Shown here one piece after another: positions 14,736 to 27,700 of a stretch of DNA of 64,000 bases. The stretch covers positions 24,118,001 to 24,182,000 of the forward strand of contig CM106585.1 of the NCBI GenBank assembly GCA_048013815.1, given 5' to 3'. The notes beneath the pieces were generated by a model, which worked only from the letters and a program-made list of their open reading frames with translations, ran no database searches and was not told the DNA's origin. Source of the stretch: Setoptus koraiensis (taxonomy: Eukaryota > Arthropoda). The position numbers and the translations under genes are program-made. The stretch's first letter is position 1. Each line of letters opens with the position of its first letter.

Positions 14736-16781
14736 ATGTAACGACAACAATTACATCTCTACTGTATCTAGCTGAAACTAGCTAAAACTGGACAGACACT
14801 GGATGGCAAGTGGCGTGGCTAGAGGTCTGGCTAGTGGCGCAGCAAGCGAGAGTGTGAGAGCAATTGATGGCAGTATCATTGTGACAAGCAACGTCGCGCC
14901 ACACAAATTGGTTACAGTTACGCCAATGCGCACGCCAAATTGCTATGGGTGATCCAATAGCAACACAGCGACAGAGCTTGAGAGAGCCAAAAGGAAATCA
15001 ATAGATACAACAGATGTAATAGAATTATATAATAGCGGACAGGTAATTGCCGACGCGTTCGATTGCAAATTCAATTTCGCTTTCACTCTCGCTCAAGGAG
15101 TTATCTGCATCATTGGCGGCGCGACACAACTGTTAGCGGATTGCGAATGAATCAGTATGATCCGACGGCGCCTGCAAGTGGCCATTAAGTGGACACAACA
15201 ACAGCAACGACAGCAGCAACAACAACAGCAACAACATCAGACTGGATTAGCGCAAACTGTCTTACTGTAGTTTACTGTTGCAAGGCTTCTTTGCGCTGCT
15301 GACAATAATATATCATAATATCGATATATAATACTGATGCATAACAGTATTTGATCGATGCTGGCGACTGAAAACAGTTGATTAGCGCGTCTGTGCGTCA
15401 CTTGGTGAGTGAGGCCAAAAGAATATGCGCGTTTATTACATAACATGTCACGTATATATAATGGCTATCGGCGATATTGGCACTAATAAAATAAAATTGT
15501 AAAATATTAGCACTGATTTATATATTTAGCATTATGCTGGTTGCTGCGGATCAGCTGGTGCGTCCATTTCGGCAGGCGCATTCTCATCGATTTTCATTCA
15601 CTGGTCGCTGAGGGACTGACTGTGAAAGCATTGAAAGCAAACAAAGATTGCTGTCTCCGATAAGCTAAACAGACAGATAAGACAGTCGGGGATAATCTAA
15701 TAATTTAAACGCTGACAAATAGACATGCCAGTGTGTAGATAGCAACCACGACAGCTACAAGTTGTCCCATGATGACATATAGTGACAGTGAGTGTATGTC
15801 GAGCATGGCAAGCTAACTTTGCCACTTTAACACTGACACACAGTCTAGACACACGCTTTAGATGGCCACTTGCACTTGTCGCCTGTTTCGTTTGTCCTGT
15901 CAAGGTCTAATAATAAGAACGCTACATTTGTGAGTATAACAAAGTTATATAATACTATTATATAATCTAGTCTTTTCAATTGTGTTCCCTCATCAGCTGT
16001 TCCAATCTGCATACTCTCACTCTTATGCAACTTGGCATGCACTGTGCTGTTGATTATGCCATCACAAACTGTCAAGCCGACACTGGCTATCATTGGCCAG
16101 TGCGCACCGGCCAATGATAGCCAGCAATCAACATCCAGTACGCACACACATTAAATCATATGACCAGTCGGCGAGATTTAGATTTAGCGAGATTAGCCAT
16201 TGGACATTTCTATTAATATACTTGACTCTCTCACTACTGCTAGCTTATCTCATGGCTGCTCTGTTATGTCATATGGCTGATATGTCATTTGGCTGATATT
16301 GCATAGCAGTTGTATGCAGTATAATGTCGCATGAGAGTCTCTAGCGGCGAGTATCATTAGCCGACTTTTGTTAGCAAGCAAATGCCTTAGCAAATGTTGA
16401 TTTTATTGAGATACACAGACAGAGAGAGAGACGTCTAATTATCGAAGAGCTCTTTAATGGCTCGAGGCTCTTCGTTATTGATACATCACACATGAGACTG
16501 GCACTGGCTGTGGACGGCAGTCGGTGGACACATATGCATATCGTCATGGCGTTATGCTATTATGTAACATAATATATTTAGCTTACACACACTTATTCAA
16601 GTTATTGGTAGTTTGTGTTATTGGTAGCTTGTGTATTATAATATTATTTTATAATGGTGATAATAGGCAATTTTAAGTGGGCCGAGGCCGACCTCCACCT
16701 GTCAGCACGTCTGTTTGTAGGTATCATCGATTATGTAAGAGGCGTCATCACTGTGCTGGCCAATAACAACAACAGCAACAA

Positions 16782-16828
<47 letters not shown>

Positions 16829-19800
16829 ACTTGTCAACTGTTTGTCAGCTAACGAAAATAATTAACAAACGATCAATTCAGTTATTTCGGCTAAATTTGG
16901 CCGGCGTTCAGTTAAAAGATTGGCGATTGTAAGATTGCTAGCTTGGCTAACATTACTAACTCTTACTTTTAGCTTTGACTTACTCTGGATCTTGTAGCCT
17001 GTATCGCATGTTATTAAATGTTTCGCCAGCACAAATGGTATTACCAAATATGTAGCGCATCATTATGGCCAAATACAACCTTGGCGCAAATGAGATGATG
17101 TTGCCAAGATAAACTAACTAACGATGATTTATTATTTTGAGTGCTACACAACAGACTGTAATATGTTTATGTTGTCTACTTCTGTTCTACTTGTTGGCCA
17201 CTGTAATAGACTCACTGTAATAGACTCACTGTAATAGACTCACTGTAATAGACTCACTGTAATAGACTCACTGTAATAGACGCAATGTAATAGATGTACT
17301 GCAATAGATCGTGCGCTTTGTTTGCAATCAATGCAAACAGGTAATTAATATATTTAATTAATACATGATTGCAACATTCAAATATGTTTCAAAGTTTGAG
17401 CTAAGTGATAGGCGCACAATATATTTGCTAGCTGCAGGTAGGCAACTTGCTACAACCCTGACGAGTGAAAGAAAAATCCACACTCCAACATGCAACACAA
17501 AAGGAGAAATAGATTAAATTGAGAAATCATTTATCAATTTAATCTATCAATTTGAGTGGAGCGGCACTACTTTGTTTGGCCGGCCAGAATCCGGCCAGCT
17601 ACTTTGTTTGGCCAGATCCTTGAAAGTGGGCACGGATTTGTTCGTCCATACGGCAAACTCTTGTGGCGGTGCTCTCATTAATTGAGCCAGTCATGATGAA
17701 CATAATTGAATGTTGAATGTCATTGTTGCCCAATATAAACATATTTGCAACTAGTGCGTTTGCAAATAATTGGGTCACAATCTCATTGTGGCCACAAGTT
17801 CCGGCATAAGAGATCGTGCCAATCGCACTTGGCCGGCTCTTGATGATGAACAACAAAATTTGCATATATGTATGCATGATGATACATGATGTTGCCGTTA
17901 CTTTTTGATGAGATAATCTAATCAAGTCACAGGACAATGAGGCAGCGTTTGTTTATTTCTCATATAACTTTTATAAAATAACATTTATTCAGGCAACGCA
18001 TGCCGGCCAGCGGTAGAAATTTGATGCCCGCTGTTGTTGTTGCCGTTGTTGTTGCCGTTGTTGGTGTTGTTGCTTTTGTCGGTGGCCTTGTTGTTGTTGT
18101 TGCTGGCGCCGGTGTAGCGGCAATTCCTCGGGCTGACAATGAAACGAGATGATCCGAGAATCAATCCTTCAATCACGACCAGCAAGACACAAACGGCGAC
18201 TTGCGATGCCAGCCAACAGCAACTAAGCAAACAAGTCGAAGTAAAAGCAATTCTTTCAGCTAGAAACAAATGAAAAAGCTCGCATAGTTGATTAAAATTG
18301 TTGTTGCGTTGCGTAAGTACGCAAAGCAAATTCAACCACCAGATAACTGACTCATATCTGACAACAATAATATGGCAATCGGACAGAATTTAGAATTCAG
18401 ACAATTCTGTTTGAATTCTGCAAGAGGCGGCAATAAAAGTAGAGGGCATTTTGGCATGATTTTGGTTTCCCTGGAGAATTGATTCATTTATTCGCATTTA
18501 TTTGCAATAAACAGCGATAATATTCATGATATGCTCACGCATCATATATATATATATGTTATCGGGCAAACAAACAGCAACTCATCAAGTGTTTGCGGTG
18601 CGCAAGACAACTCGCATGACACTTGATATGACACACGCAGATGATGAATCAAATTTCATTTTGTGTTTATATATACCTTGATACCTTTGTGCTTTCATAG
18701 CGTCCTATTATCAGTGTATATTTCGAGAATTTACACTGAATATACTGAATGGCGAGAGAGACCGTATATTCAGTGTAAATTCTGAGGTAGACAGATCAGA
18801 TATGTCGTTGTGCGCAGCGAACGAGTGGAAGGCCGAAAAGAAGCCGGCGCTTTGTGGTGCAGGTAATTTAATTTGGTCGCTGCAAATAATAGAAACACCG
18901 CCAACGTAGGTGTTTGCCGCCATAAAATGATGATGCACTCTCACACTAGCACCATGCAACAGGTTCATTTGAATACTCTCATGACGCACCGTGTCTCGAT
19001 AAGGCCTCGCCATATCAACGGCTCCGGCCGCCAGATAAAACAACCGACTTGCTTCATCAACCAACCGAGCCGTGAAAAAAATTCTCTCCAATCTGAATTT
19101 TTGAAATTGCCTGCTTGTTGGCTTGTTGGCTTGTTGGGTGCCCCCAATAGATTCATTCATCATCGTGGCGATGTTTGCACTGGTGATGTCATGCTCTTGT
19201 CACTCATTGCGAATGAATGAATTATTCGTTCATCTCTGGCACTGGTCGCTGGCAATATGGGCATCGCTCATTTTGCTCACTTTGTGTTATTTGATGGAGC
19301 TGTTTGTTAGTTTGTGGCGGTCATCAGGCCGTCAGTTGTCAGTTTGTTTGTTTGTTTGTTTGCGTCAACTGTGAGTCAACTGTGAGTCAACTGTGAGACA
19401 AGAGCAAGTTGTGTAATGGGATCCCCATTTCATCACCTGGCGCGTATAGACGAATTGCGCTTGAATTGACCATTACGCCTAGTACACATTGCATTACTCA
19501 ACACTGGCTAAACTTGCAACAAGATGATTGCTTGCAATACTCTCCAATAATATCTTAACAATCTTAATAACAGTCTTAATAACAAGACAGTTGGAGATAT
19601 TTGAGACAAGACAGTTTGCGTTCAAATGTTTAGATGGCAGCACCCTATAGACAGAGCTAATTGCCGATTATCCGGCCAATTGATTGAGACGAAGCAGCGG
19701 TCTCTAACTGGGTCTCATCACACACACAAATCGCAGATCACAAATGGCGAATCACAAATCGCGAATCGCAAATCACATATCGACGAGCAAATGCGAAGAC

Positions 19801-21630
19801 CCAATTTCAATCGCTTTTACTGCGCTCAGAATCACAGTGGGCTCATTCCGATTTTGTTGTGATGATGTTTTTGTTTCATCATCATGCGAGCTGCATTTTA
19901 AGTTATAAGTTAACGGTTATAATTGGAAATATTCATATAACACATTGAGTGAGCGTTCGGTATGTTATTACACACGCTCACACACAAGTCACACCATGAA
20001 ATGAGAATATGAGAATATCAATAGAATTATTATTTAACTCTCCAACAGTGAGTGAGTGATCTATGAAATGCAACTCATTTACATATTGTGAGCCCATCGA
20101 CTGACACAAAAGTGACTGAGAATAATTGCCAGTTTGCAGCGCTTGTTTGGCCATCATCACCATCATCGTCATCATGTGTCGATATAGTTGCAAATGGAAT
20201 GGACAGGATAAGTCGGGTCACAAAAGTGACGACACTAGCACCGCCAACAAGCCAACAAGCTAACGAGCCAACGAGCCAACGAGCCAACGAGCCAAAACAG
20301 TCTCACCTTTCACACCCGCGATGGGTCGTCATTAAAAGTGATTCGAATTGCATTCGATTTACAATTTACATTCTTTCTCATTCATTTGTCTTCTTCTGCG
20401 AGTTCTGCGATGCTTTCTTTGGTGCCATGCATTGTGTTTATGTTGGCCAAGTTTGTTGGACACACATATAAGTTATATGATATAACTATATGAAAATACG
20501 CGAATAAATATCAAGCGAATATTAACTTACCTATTATCGTTTGAACGCGCACTGACAGTTGGGTCCTCAACAGAATGGTATTCTTTTTGCTAATAACGCC
20601 AGTGATAATAACAATGGTTTGATGGTGTCGTTATAATTGTTTGTTGTCCATTGGAATGAGCATCAATAAGTGGTGGTTGTCGGTTGATTGCGCATAATCA
20701 TTGCACACGTTGAATCGTCGTAATACGTCCAGTTGCAGTACGTCGAGTCGCAATTTGTCGAGTTGCAATACGTCGAGTCGAGTTTAGTAGAGGAGAAGAA
20801 GATAGAAAGTTTGGTATTAGTGTATGTGACTATCATAGGCTCTAAGCAACGAGCCATAGATTGATTTTGTTCGTTAGTTGGGTTAATTTCAAGCTTTCTT
20901 TTATCTCTCCCTCTCTAGCGCTGCCTCATTTGCTCTGTTGGAGCGGTTGTCAAATTAAGCCAACTTGCAATCACTATCTACGCGCTCGCCAGTGGATCAT
21001 CCGTCAGCCATCTATCGGTCAAGTGCCGTTTAAGAGAGGCTTTAGTTGAGTTTGTTGCTTTTGCATTATGACAACAACAATCAGCTGTTTGCAATTGCAT
21101 CGTTGCCGGTGCCGTTATGTAATCTCGATGATCATGAGATTGAGAGATGGGAGATAATAATTAGAAATTTGTGCAAAACTTGCTTCATTCAACGCTCAAA
21201 CTGTCTAAATGATGTCGACCGACCCACAGACTCGTTGTTCGCTGGCTGGCCGCTTGGTTGGCTGTTGTAACCGATAACTTGTCAGTGTTTATAACAATTA
21301 GTTATAACACTTGGGTGCTGGCTGCCCTTTAACAATGCCAGCCAACAAAACTAGCAACAAACAACAACAACAGCGAAACAGCGAAACAGCGAAACAGCGA
21401 AACAGCGAAACAAGCAAACAAACAAACAAACAAACAAACAATTCAAGACCAACAACAATGGCCAGTCAGCTGACCATTTTAAGTTGAATTTTACACCATT
21501 TTTATAATGAACGAGTGAGTGAGTGAATGAATGAGCGAATGAATGCTCGAATGAATGAGCACAGAGCAGCAAAGAGCAAAGAGTGACGTAATTGATGTCA
21601 ATTATTACAGTGTCTGATCAGACAATCTGC

Positions 21631-21706
<76 letters not shown>

Positions 21707-24700
21707 GAGCTCTTTAGCACAACAGCGGCAACAACAGCAACAACAAACAAATACATATTAAGCCGATTGATTTCAACTATGCGAGTGATACGTCTAAGGA
21801 GCGTATCTAAGGATGGCGCAAGTTTGCGGAAGTGTGTCTCACCTGATGTGTGGCTGGATATTGGCCAGTGTCTGACAGTGGCCAGTGTCGGGTATTAACT
21901 GTCTGGTATCAACGAGGAGAGCCCAATAGCACGCAGTGGAGCCAATATAAATAATAGCTAGAAGAGAGCAGCCACGCGCACTCTTGTGGCAGTCACAACA
22001 AGTTAATCAAACAACAAAATCTGCAAAGGCGACTAATCAGCCCACTGACAGCCAGTGAGATGATCGGATTAAGGCGATCGCACGCCGGACATTACGCAAC
22101 AGATATACGCAACAGTTGGCCATTGAGACAGGTGGAATAAACTGGATTGAATAATACCAATGCCATTGTTGTTCAACTTGAAACAATTAATGGTCTGATT
22201 TGGGGCTCAGTTGAGCCAAAGCAAACAATTGTTACAATATACTAATATCCGACACACACACACACTTGTGTTGCCATCAAATATAGACAGATCAAAATAA
22301 TAAAATCATTATAATGGTCTGACTGATGATTATTGTGAGATGCTGACTCTGGTTGACATTGCCATATCATGATAATGCCGCTTCTGGTGCCGCTGAATCA
22401 CTGCTAACCCACAAACATTGAACATGGAAATATTGAAATTTAAACAAGGATAAACGATGATTCATGGTGGATGAAGCATCGATGAAGCAGCAACGAGCCA
22501 ACGACGAGAGAGAGAGAGAGAGCGAGCGATAAATGCAAGGCTGCAAAGGCGATAAGTAGAAGAAATCGTGAGAGTTTGGTATGATGATGATGATACTGTT
22601 AATGATGATACCACTTGTTGCAACTTGCGCAGCTCACAATGCCCATCCGCATACTGGCTAACTATGTGGCTATCGATATGCGTACAGTATGCTGAGTATA
22701 GTTTGGCAAAGTTGCATAAGATTAGTGTGCTATTGAATGTATATATGCATCAAGACAAGAGAAGAGTAAAATGGAAAACTGGTCCACTAACCGATACATA
22801 TTAAGCTAATAGCGACTTGAGTCCAGCGAGACGTTCTTTTCGGTGTCAGTAGTGGATATTTCTGTCTCGAGTATGTCGGCGTATCTCGACGTATCTCAAC
22901 AAGGTGAAGCAAAGTAAGGAGAGTTTTCCATTTGGCCTGCTGATCAGGTTGTGCTGTTGCATAAGCTTGTCGAGCCAACAACAACTTTGTGCAACTTGAA
23001 CTTGATAATGGCAACATCGACGATACTGGTAGTAGCATCAAACTGATAGTATTGATATAATTGATTCATCAGCATGCGAGTTAGTGAGCTCATTACTAAA
23101 TGAACGAGACTCAAGGAGAAATGAAGAACAAGAAGAAGCGGATGAAGGCAGAAGAAAAGGAAAGCCAACTGCCCGCTGGAGTGGCAAGAACATTTGTTTT
23201 AGCTCATGTTATATAATGATACAGTTAGCGGCCACTAGGCTAGTAGTACTATTAATAAAAAGTAAATATTGATACACCTTCGCACTGGCCGATCATTGGT
23301 CAGAGCCGATGGTCAAGCGAATAATTTTCTTTCTTTTTAGGTTCTTAGGTCAATTCTCATACTACTTATACTGCTCATACTACTTGTATAATGTTGCCGG
23401 GTAGACAAAAAAGCGACACACAGCCGGACAGCCGGACAGTCGGATAGCCGGACAGCCGGACAGGCGCACAAGTGGACAGGTGGAGGTGGACAGAAGCGAG
23501 GAAGAGGAAGCTTCTATTGGCTTCCATTTCTTTTTTCTTCCACGATATCCAATAGAAACACATCGGAATTCGCAACCAACCGATAGCATCGTTGCGCGCA
23601 TACTAATACAGCCTCATATGATAGTATAGCAACCACTATTTGCTGCACTAACTATAGCCTACTATTTATTTAGGGCGCGCTCTTCACTAATTAAGTGATG
23701 ATCTAGTTGAGCCGAACAATTAGACTCTCTCTCTATGCTTTGTCTGTCGCTCTCATCTATTGATTGTGCTAGTTGCATCACTGGTTGTATCAGTTGGCTG
23801 TATTGCTCCTATTACCGGCTGCATGAGAGTAGACGAGTTCTCTGGCAAGGCCACACAGAGCACAAAGTGAGCCTCAAAATGACCATATCAAAGAGCTGGC
23901 TACAGTTGGCACGGTTACGCCAAATGTTAGATGGAAAACCGAGAAAATAGCAGCGAATTCTTAATTAGTTGGTCATTTATCGGCTAGCCCCCATCGGCTA
24001 ATTGATAAATCATCGCCATTCGCCCATTTATATATATGCTCGTTGTCTGGCTAACAAGCACTGCCACTTGTTGACTCGATTGTGATCAATTTTAGTGCTG
24101 CGTCATGCTCGCATGTTGTTGTTGTTGTCGTTATTTATTATTTTTGGCCGATTTCGACTAGTCGCGCTCACATTCTTATTGCGTCTCATGAATCATGAGT
24201 CATGTTGCTGAAAGTCTTTTAATATTACATAGTATACGCTTGTCGTCTGTGGCATGCCTGTGGATAATTGCAACGTCGTCGACATTGATGATTACCGGCT
24301 GTTGATGATCACCGAAATCACGCTGCTGACGCTGTTGTCGCTGATGATGCCTGTTGATGTAAATTAGGCCAGTGTCAGCGCTAACTGCTGATTAATGTTA
24401 ACTGATAACTGTTTTATTCAAACAACAACAACAACAACAACAACAACTCTCTGACAACACAACAAATCACCTGTTAACCTTGATTGCGGCATGGGCGCAG
24501 CTTGTAGCTACAAAATACCACAAATTTATAACTACAAAACTCGGCTAACAGCTAATAAAATTAAGTTTGGCCAATGGTCACTGCACTAACTACACACTAA
24601 TCAACACTAATCAATTAGCGGACTTTGCGATGACGTGTCGAATAGCGTTGATTGATCAATCAAACTGACAGCGTCTCGTCAGCGACAAGAGCAAGTCTCG

Positions 24701-27700
24701 ACATGCTAATGTCATGCCGACATTAGTAGACGTTGGCAATAATATATTTTTTTTAGCTTTAGCCGCTTGTTGTGATAATTTGAGGATTTTTGTGATTTGA
24801 ACAAGTGACTTTTTGCTTATGGCGGCTGTATGCGCTGCCAGCCACATGATCAATGGACCAGTCACTCATTCTAGTCTCATTGCACTTACGTAACATCAAT
24901 ACAGCACACAGGCCACTATATACAGGCCAGTATACAGGTAAGCATACAGGTGAGTATACAGGTGAGTATACAGGTGAGTATGCGAACACAAGTTGACACA
25001 CAGTTTGACTGGTGAGCGATGCCGGCCGTTTGTGTTGCAAGTCTGTCTGCTTATAACAACAAGCTGTTAAATGTATTCGTTGGCTGGTTGGTTGGTCATT
25101 GTTGGCAGAGTAAATTGGTAGATTGTTGCGGTAATAGTGATACTTTGCTAGTGGCTCGGGATCTTCACTGGCCACGTTACAAGTTGGCCGGTATAACAGG
25201 ACAGGTAGGCCACCGGCGATCGTGCGCGCTACCGGTCGTTGTAATTTATGTAGTTAGCGCGCCATTGAGAAATCGAGAATCGCACTGAGAAAAACTAATT
25301 CAGTCAGTAACTTTACTAACAATCTGCTTACTTAACTGCACTGCAGCTACTATCCTGACTTGTGCGACTTGACAGGTGATGCTGCGATGCAGTTAATTAG
25401 TTCTCTGACTTCACCGATTGTTTATAATTACTGTTTATAACTGGCCAATACTCGAGCCAAACTAACTGTGTGTGAACTTGAACTGACCAGTAACTCACTT
25501 TGATCTACTCGCAAGCTTGTTTTGCCTGTTTTTGTTTCTTTTTGCTTTTTCTGAGCTTTGATGCACATGAGACAGTCGCATAAAAGGGAATGAGTTAACT
25601 TGTTGCATCAACTATGAATCACTGATTGAGTGACTTGTTCAACAACTTGAGTAATCACTTTACAGCTAGTTACAGTTAGTTACAGTTAGTTACAGTTAGT
25701 TACAGCCACACAGAGACAAGTGCAAACGTTTGCACTTGTCTTAACGAAAAAACCGTTCAGCAAAACAGTGCAGCTCAACATGGACAAAAGGAGAGATTTG
25801 GATATTTATTAATATAACTAGTTTGTTGTTCCGTCGCCCTTCCAGTTGGTCAGCTGTTTCATCTTGATTGGCTGTTGCCTGTTACGTCATGACTGTTACA
25901 TCATGATTGCACTGTGTTGGCTCGTCGAATTTAAATTGATTACATGGCATCATGTGTTGCATCATGTGAACTTGAACTGTTCCGTTCAAGTTGGCAATCG
26001 CCATTCAACTGGCAGCAACAGCCAACAACCAACAGCCAACAACCAAAAGCAACGGCAACAAGTGCAAACACGTCGGTAACGGTCTGACCGGTGCCATGAC
26101 CAACCAGAACAAGCAGCTGTGTGTTTGGTTGATGTTCAATGATTGAACTTCAATCGGAAAACGATTAGTTGAAGTGTCATGTGACATTCTGATCAGCTGA
26201 TTAAATGATGATGACGACGATGATGATGATGATGATGACTATGCCAAGTTAAATATACAACAATCACTCACTATCAACTTGATCATACTATCAGGCGCAT
26301 AATGCAACAAGTGGCAGTTGATAGCAACCACGCCAGCATTAGAAAATTGCGTAATGCAATTTACAGGCGACGGACATTCGGACGTTCGACAAACGTAATT
26401 GGCGCCGTGCACCAAACAACAGCTAAAGAGGTTGCCGTTTCCTGTTTGTGTCACTTTGTTGCTGACCGGGCCACAATATGTTGTTGTCGTTGTTCAACAG
26501 CGCGGCTCGCTGTATCAATCTAAAACTTTGTTGCAATTGCAAGCTATAATTGCTAAAAATAAAATTGTCCTATACTCACTAACAACATCTCACAGCTGAT
26601 CTGGCCACTTAAATGGCTGATCAGCTCAAGTTATCAGTGATAAACGTATCGCTCATTGCGCAACAATCAATCAACTTGAAAAATATGACATGCAAAAGCG
26701 AACAGCAACGACAAACAATGTGTCGATGCGGCGAAATTGCATGCAAAACTGTTGCCACTTGACAGTATATCTGCATTTGCATCTCGTCATCATCATCGGC
26801 CTCATAGACGCGTTAGATTCGTTCTTTTATATGTTTAGATTTGATTCGATTAAAAGATCCGTGGCGAGCCACCAAAACGAACGAAACAAACGAAACGGAA
26901 CAGCTACACAAATCGCCGCTTCCCTCACACAATCGCCACTGCAGCGACAAGGCCACTGGTCACTTGTTGCGATGGTGCACTTATTGTTGCATCATCAATC
27001 GTACACGAAACGGCGGGAATTGCGGCGGCACAACCTTACAAATCATGCGTCGATCGCATCATTTTGCTAAGGTGCTCAGCATGATAATAATCACAGCCAC
27101 ATCGCACATAATCCAAAGTAAGTGGCATACATTTGTTAATCAATTGGCTATCAGGTTATTTATTATCAAGCAAGGGCGGCCACTTCCATTTGGACGCTTC
27201 TCATTCAACGGCCTATACAGGCACCAATGTCTGGCCAATATCTGACCAATATCTACGGCCACCAGCGTGACCTTGACCACTTCCTCTATGACTAGACTGA
27301 ATGACTAGACTGTGTGTGACTATGCCTGCTTGCGGTGTGACCTTGACTAAGTGAGTCAGTCAGTCAATCAATCGATCGATGATCATCGGACACTCGTTAC
27401 GTAATGATGCCGAAAGGAAATTTATGCATACTTGCAGTGTGTGTTGTAACAAGATGAACGATTAAACGAATAAATGGATAAATGGACAGTTGGGTGCCAA
27501 GTGACGAGCAACAAGCAGACAACCTTAAGTGCCCATCATCATCAGGCTTGTTGGTTGCGTCATCTGTAGCCGTAGCTGTAGTTATGTAATGCTTTTGATA
27601 GTGTTAGTGTGAGTGGCTAACTAGCCAGTCATCACGATCCAACATTGCGGCAGCAGCAACAACAACAACAACAACAACAACATCAACTGTTACTGTTAGT

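Larger units (their letters stand above)
11236..20530 (-). other. Fhos intron, 9.3 kb
   Basis: Between firm exons. It contains CAA/CAG microsatellites (about 12470-12510, 13115-13250, 14700-14736, 15200-15237, 16765-16830), the 14-base minisatellite at 17199-17310, inverted repeats at 16083-16124, 17509-17547 and 18726-18783, and the candidate terminal exon at 17985-18259. No protein family is recognised in any frame. Confidence 0.8.

Noticed and set aside
18711-19163. 150-codon minus-strand frame in the 9.3 kb intron
   Set aside because: No recognisable domain, competing frames on both strands over the same stretch, and part of it is translated inverted repeat.
24759-25175. Minus-strand frame with YSPV repeats
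   Set aside because: The apparent peptide repeat is just the translation of the 12-bp minisatellite at 24919-24978.
26690-27245. Overlapping 126- and 134-codon plus-strand frames
   Set aside because: Two registers open over the same bases with no motif in either; consistent with a locally stop-poor intron.
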